Both the position numbers and the translations under genes were made by a program. Of a DNA stretch of 64,000 nt, positions 50,146-59,795 are shown one piece after another. Numbering within the stretch: the first letter of the stretch is position 1; every line of letters begins with the position of its first letter. The stretch spans positions 1 through 64,000 of the forward strand of contig JABDCB010000001.1 of NCBI GenBank assembly GCA_013288325.1. The letters run 5' to 3'. The DNA is from Bacteroidota bacterium (lineage in GTDB: Bacteria > Bacteroidota > Bacteroidia > Palsa-965). The notes under the pieces were generated by a model. It did no database searches, was not told where the DNA came from, and worked only from the letters and a program-made list of their open reading frames with translations.

Positions 50146-50898
50146 ATGAACAGATTAAAAGACAAAGTAGTTATTATTACCGGCGGAGCCGGTGGTATGG
50201 GAAAAGCAGAAGCTATATTATTTGCGCAGGAAGGCGCGCATGTGCTGGTAACCGACAACCAGTTTCAAAAAATGGATGAATGGGTACAGAAAGCATCGGA
50301 TGAAAATTTAAAAATTGCATGTATTGCACATGATGTAACTTCGGAAGATGACTGGAAAAAGGTGGCCGAGAAAGCGATAGAGCTGTACGGAAAAATAAGC
50401 ATTCTGGTAAACAATGCTGGGGTGTATCCGGCCGGAAAAACGACCGATAATACGGAGAAGAAAGAATGGGAAAAAGTAATCGCCATTAATCTGACCGGAC
50501 CTTTTCTGGGTGCCAGGGCTGTGATTCCATACATGAAGAAAAACAAACAGGGTGTAATTGTTAATGTTTCTTCCATTGCCGGAATGGTAGGCGGGAATGG
50601 CCCTGCATACAGCGCTTCCAAAGGCGGGCTGAGATTGCTTACCAAAGATCTGGCTCTGGAATATGCCAAAGACAATATCCGTGTCAACTCCCTTCATCCC
50701 GGAGGTGTACTTACACCTATGACGGAAGGAATGTTAAACATGCCCGAAGCAAAGGAAATGATAAAAGGTATGTGTCCTCAGGGGCGTATGGCCGAGCCCA
50801 TGGAACTGGCTTATGCTGCTTTGTACCTGGCTTCGCCCGAGTCATCATTCATGACCGGATCGGAACTGGTAGTGGATGGAGGAATGATTGCACGCTGA
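50146..50898 (+). CDS. Short-chain dehydrogenase/reductase
   Basis: TGGAGGMGKA, NNAGVYPAG, YSASKGG. Confidence 0.93.
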   Translation: MNRLKDKVVIITGGAGGMGKAEAILFAQEGAHVLVTDNQFQKMDEWVQKASDENLKIACIAHDVTSEDDWKKVAEKAIELYGKISILVNNAGVYPAGKTTDNTEKKEWEKVIAINLTGPFLGARAVIPYMKKNKQGVIVNVSSIAGMVGGNGPAYSASKGGLRLLTKDLALEYAKDNIRVNSLHPGGVLTPMTEGMLNMPEAKEMIKGMCPQGRMAEPMELAYAALYLASPESSFMTGSELVVDGGMIAR

Positions 50899-50900
50899 TA

Positions 50901-53381
50901 TCAAAAGAATCCTCCGTCATCACCCTGCTGCTGTTGCTGAGGTTTGCGTTTGAAGATGGAAGCATCGGCTTTTCCGAAACGCATGGTGACGGTAAATTTC
51001 ACGTAGCGAATTTCCCTGCGTGTTACCAGTTCCTGGGTATACTGATCGGTTATCAGATTAGTACCTCTGCTCTTGGTATTGAATATATCGCTCACACTCA
51101 GCGTGAAAATGAGGAACTTCTTGATGTCCTTGCTCAAACCGCAATCAGCAAAATACAAGGCGGTGGTAGTTCCCTGTGGAATAACTTTCGGACTCTCGTA
51201 ACTGCCCGACAACTGGAAGTTAAAGCTCTTGGGGAAATGGTAAACGAAGTTCAGTTTGGTGGTATAATTAGAACCCTGATTACTTACACTGGTGCCTTCA
51301 TACGAAGCGTCGATAACCGTATAAAACAGATTCACGTTCCAGGTAGCTTCCAGATTCTTAACCAGCTCATACTTCAGGGTAAAATCGACTCCTGCCGTAT
51401 TGCTTTGTTTGCCATTGATAGTGGTGGTGATTAATACCGTCGGATCAGTTAGCGAAGGATAGCTGTAAGGTGTAAGCGGATTCATGGTATTGCGGTAGAA
51501 CAGAGTAAAGAGAAAATTACCTTTGTTAAGCTGCTGGCTGAAGTTAGCTTCGGCCAGGGTAATAAACTCCGGAGTCAGATTCGGATTTCCTATGGTATAG
51601 TTTGATTTGTCGCTGAACATAATAAAAGGCATCATTTGCCTGTAGTTGGGGCGGTTCAGTTTGCGTGATACATTGAACTGCCATTGCTGTTTGCTGTTCA
51701 GCGTTTTGCTGATAAACAAACTGGGGAAGAGGGAATTCATGATATTATCTGTAGAGCTCGGGTATTCATACGTGAACGTCGCATTTTTATCCGTCAGTAT
51801 TCCCTGATAATAAGAATCTTCAAAGCGCATACCCAGCATAAAATCGAGTCGTTTCCAGCGTGTGCTGTAGTTGATATAGGCGGCATTTACCAGATCTTTT
51901 ATTTTGTAGTGCGAAGTAAGAAAAGTATCGAGCGCATATACTCCGGTGTTATAATTAAGTTCGCTCACATCCAGATAAGACAAGGAAGGACGGTAGTTGG
52001 AACGCACACCCAGCTCCAGTTTTGTACTGTCATTGATAGGATTTACATAATCGGCCTGAAAGGTATACATCTGACTGATATTACTTCCGTTGTTTACCTG
52101 CAAGGCCGGATTAGGCTGGCCGGGAAGGGCATTGCCCCACTGATCTAAGGAGGTGGTACTGTAATTGCTCGGGCTGAGTGCAGTAAGCGTGTTGTAATCA
52201 ATATCGGCCGTCAGTTCCTGTCCTTTTTTAGGGAATGTTTTTTTGTAGAGAAGTTTAGTAGTGTAGTTTTGAAATTGAGTATGTGTATAAGCGGTACGAT
52301 ATCCACTACCTAATGAAGCACCATTCTGATCCAGATAATTAAAGGTTTGATTGTCGTGTGTGAGAAAATCGCCGGCTACGATATTCTGAGAAAGAGTGAG
52401 TGTATTACGATTGTTGAGTGCATAGTCAACCGCAATACTTCCCATCTGAAAAGTATGTTTGAAATTGGTATTGTCACTTGAATTCAGATAGCCGGTAGTT
52501 TCTCCGTTTAGCAGAGAAGTCCTGTTGGTATAGCCGTGAACCGGATTATCGGAAGAGTTGTAATTATAAACAATGGCAAGACCCCAGGGTTTCTGACGGA
52601 TGTTAAGCGCAAATGTTCCGTTGTAGCGATCGTTGGTACCTACTCCTGCTGTAAGTATTCCATTGTAACCCGGTTTGGAATTGGTTTTCATTACAATATT
52701 GATGATACCACCGGTGGCGCTGGCTTCAAATTTAGCAGAGGGGTTGGTAATCACTTCAACGCGGTCTATCTGATCGGAAGGAATCTGATCCAGGGTCAGC
52801 GTGGTGGGGCGTCCGTCAATATAAATGGTTGCCGGATTTTGACGAAGCTGTGCATTCCCGTTATCATCCAATGTAACGGAAGGAATGTTTTTCATGACAT
52901 CCATGGCCGTACCGCCTTTGGATGTGATGTCTTTATCCACGTTAAACACTTTACGGTCTATGCTCATTTCGGATGCACTTTTCTCCGCATCTATCTCCAC
53001 AGTTTTCAGCAGTTTATCATCGGCACCTAAGGTAAGATTACCGAGATCCTGTTCCAGGTTCTGCATATTGATCACCACCGGTTTCTGAATTGTTTTATAA
53101 CCCAGGAAGGTAACTTTCACGGTGAATTTTCCTACGGGCAGGTTATCGAGACTGAAATCACCGTTATCTTTTGTAAAGTTTCCGGCAATAACACTGTCGC
53201 CTTTCAGCAGAATAACAGAAGCATAGGATACAGGAGCTTTGGAACCATCTACAATTTTGCCATAGAGTCGCCCAATGTTTGGCATTTTGAATTTGGAACC
53301 TGCTGCCGGAGCACCATTGTTTTGAGCCGACATGCCGATGCTTAATGCCAGCATCAGGAAAGCCACGATATTGATCTTCAT
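50901..53381 (-). CDS. TonB-dependent receptor-like outer-membrane beta-barrel protein with CarboxypepD_reg-like N-terminus
   Basis: GRLYGKIVDGSKAPVSYASVILL; plug-like DVMKNIPSVTLDDNGNAQLRQNPATIYIDGRPTTL; beta-barrel C-terminus. Confidence 0.88.
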   Translation of the reverse strand: MKINIVAFLMLALSIGMSAQNNGAPAAGSKFKMPNIGRLYGKIVDGSKAPVSYASVILLKGDSVIAGNFTKDNGDFSLDNLPVGKFTVKVTFLGYKTIQKPVVINMQNLEQDLGNLTLGADDKLLKTVEIDAEKSASEMSIDRKVFNVDKDITSKGGTAMDVMKNIPSVTLDDNGNAQLRQNPATIYIDGRPTTLTLDQIPSDQIDRVEVITNPSAKFEASATGGIINIVMKTNSKPGYNGILTAGVGTNDRYNGTFALNIRQKPWGLAIVYNYNSSDNPVHGYTNRTSLLNGETTGYLNSSDNTNFKHTFQMGSIAVDYALNNRNTLTLSQNIVAGDFLTHDNQTFNYLDQNGASLGSGYRTAYTHTQFQNYTTKLLYKKTFPKKGQELTADIDYNTLTALSPSNYSTTSLDQWGNALPGQPNPALQVNNGSNISQMYTFQADYVNPINDSTKLELGVRSNYRPSLSYLDVSELNYNTGVYALDTFLTSHYKIKDLVNAAYINYSTRWKRLDFMLGMRFEDSYYQGILTDKNATFTYEYPSSTDNIMNSLFPSLFISKTLNSKQQWQFNVSRKLNRPNYRQMMPFIMFSDKSNYTIGNPNLTPEFITLAEANFSQQLNKGNFLFTLFYRNTMNPLTPYSYPSLTDPTVLITTTINGKQSNTAGVDFTLKYELVKNLEATWNVNLFYTVIDASYEGTSVSNQGSNYTTKLNFVYHFPKSFNFQLSGSYESPKVIPQGTTTALYFADCGLSKDIKKFLIFTLSVSDIFNTKSRGTNLITDQYTQELVTRREIRYVKFTVTMRFGKADASIFKRKPQQQQQGDDGGFF

Positions 53382-53571
53382 ATACTTTGCTTTTGGAAAC
53401 GCGAAGGTATCTACTATTCATGAATCGTACTTTAACGAATGAAGAGATTAACCTAAAAAATGTTAAAGAAGGGCCTGAAGAGGAGGGTAAGTGCTTGACA
53501 GTGATGAGCCTACCGGGCTAAAAATGAAACAACAATCTTGTATAAAAAGGTCTTTACGGGTTTTGAATATA

Positions 53572-53595
53572 TGTAAGTTTGCAGGTATGAACAGG
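53572..53595 (+). repeat. Left copy of 24-bp direct repeat ATGTAAGTTTGCAGGTATGAACAG
   Basis: 22/24 match to the idi promoter/start sequence at 54503-54526. Confidence 0.85.
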
Positions 53596-53613
53596 CCGAC
53601 CGGGTGTAATTAC

Positions 53614-53766
53614 TTAAGCAGCCGCTTTGCGGTGTTTCGCTTTTTTGGCTTTATCCCTGCGCCTTACCTCTTCCATAAATTTGCCGAACTCCTTTTTCTC
53701 TTTGTCAGTTAATTTGACTTGTTTTACATACAGGTCAATTTCCCGTGGTTCTGGTTTCAATTTCAT
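53614..53766 (-). CDS. Small basic protein (50 aa) of unknown function
   Basis: MKLKPEPREIDLYVKQVKLTDKEKKEFGKFMEEVRRRDKAKKAKHRKAAA; 11 bp downstream of the GNAT-like ORF; absent from the ORF track (under 60 aa). Confidence 0.7.
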   Translation of the reverse strand: MKLKPEPREIDLYVKQVKLTDKEKKEFGKFMEEVRRRDKAKKAKHRKAAA

Positions 53767-53777
53767 TTTTTATAGCT

Positions 53778-54434
53778 TTAAAAATATTGGTTAACTAATT
53801 TATTAGCGGCTTCACTATTTATTGCCATTCGTTGCCCAATGCCTGATTCCGCTCCAAGTGTTTCTATATAATGTGACACTAGCGTTGATTTTGCTACGAA
53901 ACCAACATATCCTTCAAATCCAAATTCCATGGATTTTTTACAGGCAAAAGCAAACATATTACCACCAACACCCAGATATATTTTTGTCTTTCCTCGATTG
54001 AACTTTGCATTTTCGACAAGATTAACAAACACATATTTTTCGTCTGGGATAGGGCTTATTGAAATTAATCCTTGAATAACATTTACGTTGTCCTTTATTA
54101 TCAACTTATATACTTCCCTGTCCTTACTCATTATTTCTCGTCCCCAATCAAATAGCCAATCCTTTTTCTTTATCTCCTTTTTTGAGACCTTATGAAATTC
54201 AGTATCGAAAACATCTCCTGAAAGTGCATTTACAATTGAATTTGTCAATCTGTCAATTTCAATATCTACTGCTTGCTTTCGAACCATACACGCTGATTCT
54301 ATCGAATGTTCGGTAAAAACAAATTTAGCGATTTTACCGCATATATAATTTTTGTATATACAATTTCTACCAGTTTCACCATTTAATGGAAGCCTCCTGT
54401 TCATAAGCTCTCTTTCCTGATTTATCCGCCCCAA
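53778..54434 (-). CDS. GNAT-like protein of unknown function (start probably downstream, at MVRKQAVDIEIDRL or MNRRLPL)
   Basis: C-terminal GGNMFAFACKKSMEFGFEGYVGFVAKSTLVSHYIETLGAESG resembles the GNAT C-terminal half. Confidence 0.65.
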   Translation of the reverse strand: MGRINQERELMNRRLPLNGETGRNCIYKNYICGKIAKFVFTEHSIESACMVRKQAVDIEIDRLTNSIVNALSGDVFDTEFHKVSKKEIKKKDWLFDWGREIMSKDREVYKLIIKDNVNVIQGLISISPIPDEKYVFVNLVENAKFNRGKTKIYLGVGGNMFAFACKKSMEFGFEGYVGFVAKSTLVSHYIETLGAESGIGQRMAINSEAANKLVNQYF

Positions 54435-54502
54435 CCGCTATTGTACATCGTTATCTCATCGTACCAATTTGATTCTGCCAGAAAACAAGCAGGGCGGTAA
54501 TA

Positions 54503-54526
54503 ATGTACCTTTGCAGGTATGAACAG
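54503..54526 (+). repeat. Right copy of 24-bp direct repeat ATGTACCTTTGCAGGTATGAACAG (idi -7 element TACCTTTG plus start codon)
   Basis: See left copy at 53572-53595. Confidence 0.85.
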
Positions 54527-55016
54527 ACCGGTTATCCTTGTCAATGAAAAAGACGAGCCATTGGGAGAGATGGATAAGCTGGAAGTGCATCTAAAAGGAT
54601 TGCTTCACCGGGCGTTTTCCATTTTCATTTTCAATGATTCGGGTTTGTTGCTTTTGCAATGCCGGGCCAATGAAAAATATCATTCTGGAGGTTTGTGGAC
54701 CAACACCTGTTGCGGACATCCCGGACCGGGAGAGTTGACAGAAGAAGCGGCCCATCGCCGGTTAAAAGAAGAAACGGGGATTGAGACGGAGCTGGTCAAA
54801 AAATTCAGTTTTATATACGAGGCCCATTTGGATCACAAGCTGGTAGAACATGAATACGATCATGTATTTACAGGAATATATAATGAAGAACCTGTCCTGA
54901 ACCTGGAAGAAGCATCTGCTTACCGCTGGATAAGTATTGCGGAAGTAAAAAAAGAAATTGAATCTCATCCGGCCCGCTTTACCGAGTGGCTTAAAATAGC
55001 CATACAGTCGTTCTGA
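54519..55016 (+). CDS. idi: Isopentenyl-diphosphate delta-isomerase (type I)
   Basis: VNEKDEPLGEMDKLEVH, LWTNTCCGHPGPGE, YEAHLDHKLVEHEYDHVF. Confidence 0.93.
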   Translation: MNRPVILVNEKDEPLGEMDKLEVHLKGLLHRAFSIFIFNDSGLLLLQCRANEKYHSGGLWTNTCCGHPGPGELTEEAAHRRLKEETGIETELVKKFSFIYEAHLDHKLVEHEYDHVFTGIYNEEPVLNLEEASAYRWISIAEVKKEIESHPARFTEWLKIAIQSF

Positions 55017-55028
55017 TAACGTATGGGG

Positions 55029-55058
55029 AAAAAAAAAGGAGGGCAAAATGCACCCTCC
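55029..55058 (-). terminator. Intrinsic terminator (minus strand: GGAGGG-loop-CCCTCC followed by T9)
   Basis: ggagggcaaaatgcaccctcc next to the A-tract at 55029-55037. Confidence 0.8.
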
Positions 55059-55087
55059 CTCAGAGATAACAAAAAGAAAAGAGTTTA

Positions 55088-58000
55088 TTAGCGAATGAGA
55101 TTACAGTGTCCGGAATAGATATGCCGGTTTCCAAAAACATCTTTTAGACTTACCTTCCACACATACGTATCAATCTGTGCAATATTAGCTCCTCCGTTTG
55201 CACGTCCATCCCATCCTTGTCCCCAGGTATGTGTTTCAAACATCAGATTGCCCCATCTGTCAAACATCAGGAGGTCATAATTATTCGGATCAATACCCAC
55301 ACCGAAGGGCATCCATTCATCATTTTTTCCATCTCCGTTTGGTGTGAATGTGTTGGGAGCATAGAAGGTGAAGATGGGTTGGATACAGATAGGGCCCGTA
55401 GTAGAATCCTTACAACCATCGGGCGCTGTTATAACCAGCTTCACCGTGAAACATCCTGTATCGGTATAGGAATGAATCGGATTTTGTAAGGAAGAGGTAG
55501 AATCGCTCGGATCACCGAATAACCACAACCAGCCTACTGCATTGGTGCTTTGATCGGTAAATGTAATGGTAGGATCTGTAATATTGGTCGGCTGGGGATT
55601 GTCGGTAAAGGCTGCATGAGGCACCGGTAGTGCATTGATAAAATTCGGGATCATATCGCTGCCTTTGCAGCCGTGTATGTCCGTTACATTATACGTTACA
55701 TTATACGTACCGGCCACGTAATAGCAATGTTTGGCCGAGTCGCAACCGGTAGCTGTGGTTCCATCACCGAATGACCAGGAGCCGGAAGCACAGGCAGGGT
55801 TTGAACTTCCAAAGAAGGTGGCGCATACGGGGGCACATACAACGGTATCTTTTGAAACAAATGTTACCACCGGTAAAGGGTATACGGTTACTGTTGCATA
55901 GTCCGAGTCGGTAGGCGTGCCGCAGTTATCGGCCACAATGACGGTGTAGGTGGTGGTTACTGTTGGAGATGCAACAGGGTTTTGGCTGTTTGCATTTGAA
56001 AGCCCGGTAGCCGGTATCCAGGTGTAGGTATAGGGGCCGCCATTGCCTCCGCTGCCAATAGCATGCAGGGTATCATTGGCTCCGGGGCAAATGGATTTGC
56101 CTCCGCTGGCAAGTACTTCCAGCGCGGGGTTTACAACCACTGTTTCCAAAGCCGGCTGAGCTATGCACCCATGAGAGTCTGTAACCGTTACAGTGTATGT
56201 GGTAGTTACCAGTGGGCATACAGTAGCAGAAGGTAAGGGAGTACCATTCAATGTCCATGAATAAGAATAAGCCGGGCTGCCTCCCGTGGCCGTAGAGGTT
56301 AATGTGGTGCATTGACCGATACAGATTTTGAGCGGAGGACCGGCACTCAACAGGAGTAACGGTGGCTGCACAATGGTAACAGAAACCTGATTGGTACAAT
56401 GGACAGAGTCGGTAACCGTACACACATAGGTGCCGGCAGATAAACCGGTGACACTGAGTGTTCCTTGTCCTGTTCCCGGTGCAGGTGTCCAGTTAAAGGT
56501 ATAAGGTTTAAATCCTCCGCTGGCTGAGTCTCTTGCTGTTCCGTCATTGCCACCGAAACAGCTAACGGGCGTGGAAGCCACAGTAACCATATTTACACCG
56601 GGAAGATTGGGAACCACATTTTTCATGGTGTCGGGGCAGCCATTCTGATCTTTGATAATGACGGTGTAATTTCCGGCCAGGATAGCATGAATCCCTTCCG
56701 TGGTATAAGCACCGGGAGTCCAGGTATATGTATAACCGGGAGTTCCTCCGCTTACGGTAACCGAATCTTTTCCATCTGCTTTGTTGCAATGTGCAGCCGT
56801 TGGAAACATATTCATCACCAAAGGAGTTGGCTGTGTAATGAGTGCGGTGTCGGTAGCGGTACATCCATGTGCGTCGGTTACGGTAGCGGTATACGTGCCG
56901 GCACATACATTACTGGCGCTTGCCGAAGTGCTTCCGTTGCTCCACAAATAAGTATAAGAAGCCGTTCCTCCGTTAGGTAAACCAATCAGCTGTCCGTTAC
57001 ATTTACCATTACAGGTAGCCGGAACACCGCTCGCTGTTATTGTAAGTATGGTAGGTTGAGTAATGGTTACCGGTGTGGTTACCGAACAACCTTTTGAATC
57101 GGTGGTGGTGCAATTGTAATTTCCGGCAGCAAGTCCTGTGGCGGTATTGCTGGTGCTGGCCGATCCTGTCCATACATACGTATAAGGCGCGGTGCCTCCG
57201 TTAGGAGTTATGGTAGCAGTTCCATCTGATAATCCGAAACAGCTCACATTCGTAGTGGAGGCATTTGCAGTAGGTGCGTTTGGTTGTCCAACAACGACGG
57301 TAGCCGAATCGGGACATGTTCCGGTAGCTCCGTTTACAACCAGGGTGTATGTGCCTCCATTCAGTCCGCTAGCATTCGTAGTTCCTTGTCCACCTGTTGG
57401 TGCCGGCGACCAGGTATAGGTAAAAGGTCCGGAGCCTCCGGTAACGGTAGCAGTAGCTGTTCCATCACCACCCGGTGAACAGGAAGCGGGAGTAGAGGTG
57501 ATGGTAACGGTAGGTGCTCCTGCAGGGGCGCTGAGTGTAACAGATCCGGAAGCGGTGCAACCGTTAGCAGTAGTTATATTGAGCGCATAGGTTCCTGCAT
57601 CTAATCCTGTTGCATTGGCAGTACCTTGTCCACCGCCCGGGGCGGGGCTCCATACGTAGGTAATGGGAAGGTTGCCTCCGGTAACCGTAGCTGTTGCTGT
57701 TCCATCATGACCTGGCTTACAGGTGGGATTGGTAGAGGTAAATGTGACGGTAGGGACAGGATAAAATGCGATGGTCGTATCAATTACATACGTACATCCG
57801 GGACCTTGTGTAACAGTAACCTGATAGGTGCCATCGGCGTTGACGGTAACACTTTGCCCGGTGGTGGAACCAACAATTCCTGCCGTGCCGGTAGGCATGG
57901 TGTTCCAGGCATAGGTGCCGCTTGTTCCTGCATCAGGAGCTGTAAGCGTAAGAGATCCTCCCAGACAAACTTCCGGAGTGGAAGCGATTACCTGGATGGG

Positions 58001-58981
58001 AGAACAGGATGCATCCACATAGGCATAACCCCAGTGACCGCCCGGTGTACAACCCGCAGCGCTAAAACGTACGGTAACATTATGCCCGATATAATTTTTG
58101 AGATTAAGACTATTGGATGTCCAGGGCAGATAATAAACAGAATTGCCTCGGGATTGAGAGGAAGAAACAGACATTCCTATAGGAATACCGGTACCAACCG
58201 ATTCAATATAATATTGTAAACAGGGAATGGGCTTGCCATTGCTATCCAGTACTTCGGCTCTGAAATATGGACATTGTGTGGTGGTGTGCCCGTTGCTGGT
58301 TTGTTCCAAAACAACGGCATAGTTATAGATAAGCATTGCATTGGCGGTGGTAACGGCAAAGGTTTGCTGAATACTTTCACCGGGTGCTCCTGAAGGCGAT
58401 GTAGTGCTGCAGCTGGATCCACTTTTCAGATTTGCATTTTCACCTCCCAGACGCAATGAATAGGTACCTCCGATAGCCAGCGGATCGAGCATAGGAAATG
58501 CACCATAAGGATCGTTGCCGGCGGCACTGTTTACGAGTGTAAACATAGAGCACGATGTTTCTGCGGAATTTACTCCAAGCGTATTGGGAAGGATGCCGGC
58601 GCTAAGTTGTGTTACGGCCGAATCGGAATTTGCATTATAACCGATATATCCGGTCCAGTTTGTATAGTCGCCTGTTTCAAATCCTAAATTGTTGCAGGAG
58701 AGACCCAGAACCGTATTGCTGTTTCCCGGATTAAAAGCATGATTTTTGGAGGGAATATGATAGCGTCTTTGTACGTATTGTAATTCCTGATCTTTAAGAT
58801 AAGCGCCTATCTCAGAGGCACTTAAACCTTCCTCTGCCGCCTCTTTATAATACGATGCAAGGTTAAATCCATTCAGTGTATCTCCTTTATAATAAACATA
58901 TTGACCCGGTACCTGAGCAAACCCGGTAATCACGGACCCAAAGAGAATAAAGAAGAGTTGTAAGTATTTTCTCATGCACAT
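55088..58981 (-). CDS. Large surface protein with SprB-type/Ig-like repeats, PKD domains and gliding-motility-associated C-terminal domain
   Basis: Repeats of type TNVSCFGLSDGTATITPNGGTAPYTYVWTG; PKD SWSFGDGTTATGC; C-terminal FYAPNTFTPNGDGKNDEWMPFG...WDGRANGG. Confidence 0.93.
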   Translation of the reverse strand: MCMRKYLQLFFILFGSVITGFAQVPGQYVYYKGDTLNGFNLASYYKEAAEEGLSASEIGAYLKDQELQYVQRRYHIPSKNHAFNPGNSNTVLGLSCNNLGFETGDYTNWTGYIGYNANSDSAVTQLSAGILPNTLGVNSAETSCSMFTLVNSAAGNDPYGAFPMLDPLAIGGTYSLRLGGENANLKSGSSCSTTSPSGAPGESIQQTFAVTTANAMLIYNYAVVLEQTSNGHTTTQCPYFRAEVLDSNGKPIPCLQYYIESVGTGIPIGMSVSSSQSRGNSVYYLPWTSNSLNLKNYIGHNVTVRFSAAGCTPGGHWGYAYVDASCSPIQVIASTPEVCLGGSLTLTAPDAGTSGTYAWNTMPTGTAGIVGSTTGQSVTVNADGTYQVTVTQGPGCTYVIDTTIAFYPVPTVTFTSTNPTCKPGHDGTATATVTGGNLPITYVWSPAPGGGQGTANATGLDAGTYALNITTANGCTASGSVTLSAPAGAPTVTITSTPASCSPGGDGTATATVTGGSGPFTYTWSPAPTGGQGTTNASGLNGGTYTLVVNGATGTCPDSATVVVGQPNAPTANASTTNVSCFGLSDGTATITPNGGTAPYTYVWTGSASTSNTATGLAAGNYNCTTTDSKGCSVTTPVTITQPTILTITASGVPATCNGKCNGQLIGLPNGGTASYTYLWSNGSTSASASNVCAGTYTATVTDAHGCTATDTALITQPTPLVMNMFPTAAHCNKADGKDSVTVSGGTPGYTYTWTPGAYTTEGIHAILAGNYTVIIKDQNGCPDTMKNVVPNLPGVNMVTVASTPVSCFGGNDGTARDSASGGFKPYTFNWTPAPGTGQGTLSVTGLSAGTYVCTVTDSVHCTNQVSVTIVQPPLLLLSAGPPLKICIGQCTTLTSTATGGSPAYSYSWTLNGTPLPSATVCPLVTTTYTVTVTDSHGCIAQPALETVVVNPALEVLASGGKSICPGANDTLHAIGSGGNGGPYTYTWIPATGLSNANSQNPVASPTVTTTYTVIVADNCGTPTDSDYATVTVYPLPVVTFVSKDTVVCAPVCATFFGSSNPACASGSWSFGDGTTATGCDSAKHCYYVAGTYNVTYNVTDIHGCKGSDMIPNFINALPVPHAAFTDNPQPTNITDPTITFTDQSTNAVGWLWLFGDPSDSTSSLQNPIHSYTDTGCFTVKLVITAPDGCKDSTTGPICIQPIFTFYAPNTFTPNGDGKNDEWMPFGVGIDPNNYDLLMFDRWGNLMFETHTWGQGWDGRANGGANIAQIDTYVWKVSLKDVFGNRHIYSGHCNLIR

Positions 58982-59604
58982 AACCCCTGGTCTTAAACAA
59001 TGGCATTTGTTTTTATCTGAAGGGAGAAAAACACCCCCTTTTTGACCTTATTTAGAACGACACTATTCAATTGATTTGTTTAACCTTTTCGCGAAATAAA
59101 AACCACACTGCACTCTTGAGACTTTGTCCTTTTGTTGGATAACAAATATGAACAATTTATGCAAGAAATGCAATAGAATAAATTCAATTTATTATTACCA
59201 TTTTAAGTATTCGGTTACATCATATGGGAATTAAACCGACTTATATCGCGATAAGGACCAACCCTAAAAACATCGTTAACAGTGGCCTGTAACAAATTTT
59301 AGCTCTGATGAAAGAGAAAAGAAACATTTTCCTATGATACAAGTCATCTTGTTTATTTTATGAAATTCTATAAAAGGGCAAGGTTTCGGATGAAACCTGG
59401 ATGTAAGAATTTGAGAGCAATATTTTCTGCCGGCTAATCAGCTTTTTTCGCACATTTTCATCCCTGGTTTCATGTCGTAAAAATGACTGATTGGCGTTAT
59501 ACATTCCTTCGTCTGTATAAAAGAAAGATACGTCTACGGAAGTTCGTTACAGTGGGTATCCTGAACAAACCAAATTACTGGCATAGTTTTGGAGTCAAAG
59601 GGAG

Positions 59605-59628
59605 GGGTGTAGCATACCCTTGTTTTTG
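59605..59628 (+). terminator. Possible intrinsic terminator GGGTGT-AGC-ATACCC with T-rich tail in a long non-coding interval
   Basis: Hairpin followed by TTGTTTTTG. Confidence 0.35.
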
Positions 59629-59795
59629 AGGAAAAAGCCACGTTTATGCTCCCATTTCCCTGTTTTTGCCGGATTTTATATTAGCATTTAATTAGAATTG
59701 GAATTAAATGTAATTTATTTGCAATCAACCCGTTAAACCTTAGTATTTTTAGAATGTCTATGCTTTTACCAGGCTTTAAGCCAGAGGGGAAAAAA

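Noticed and set aside
50772-51434. Plus-strand ORF of 220 aa overlapping SDR and the TonB-like gene
   Set aside because: Overlaps two well-supported genes and has no recognisable domain
55088-58981. Shadow ORFs such as 57626..58219 (+) and 56562..56906 (-)
   Set aside because: Overlap a well-supported long repeat-protein CDS; low-complexity translations without domains
59335-59346. TGATACAAGTCA, exact match to the operator consensus
   Set aside because: No -7-like octamer at 23 or 45 nt in either direction and no adjacent gene start; treated as chance
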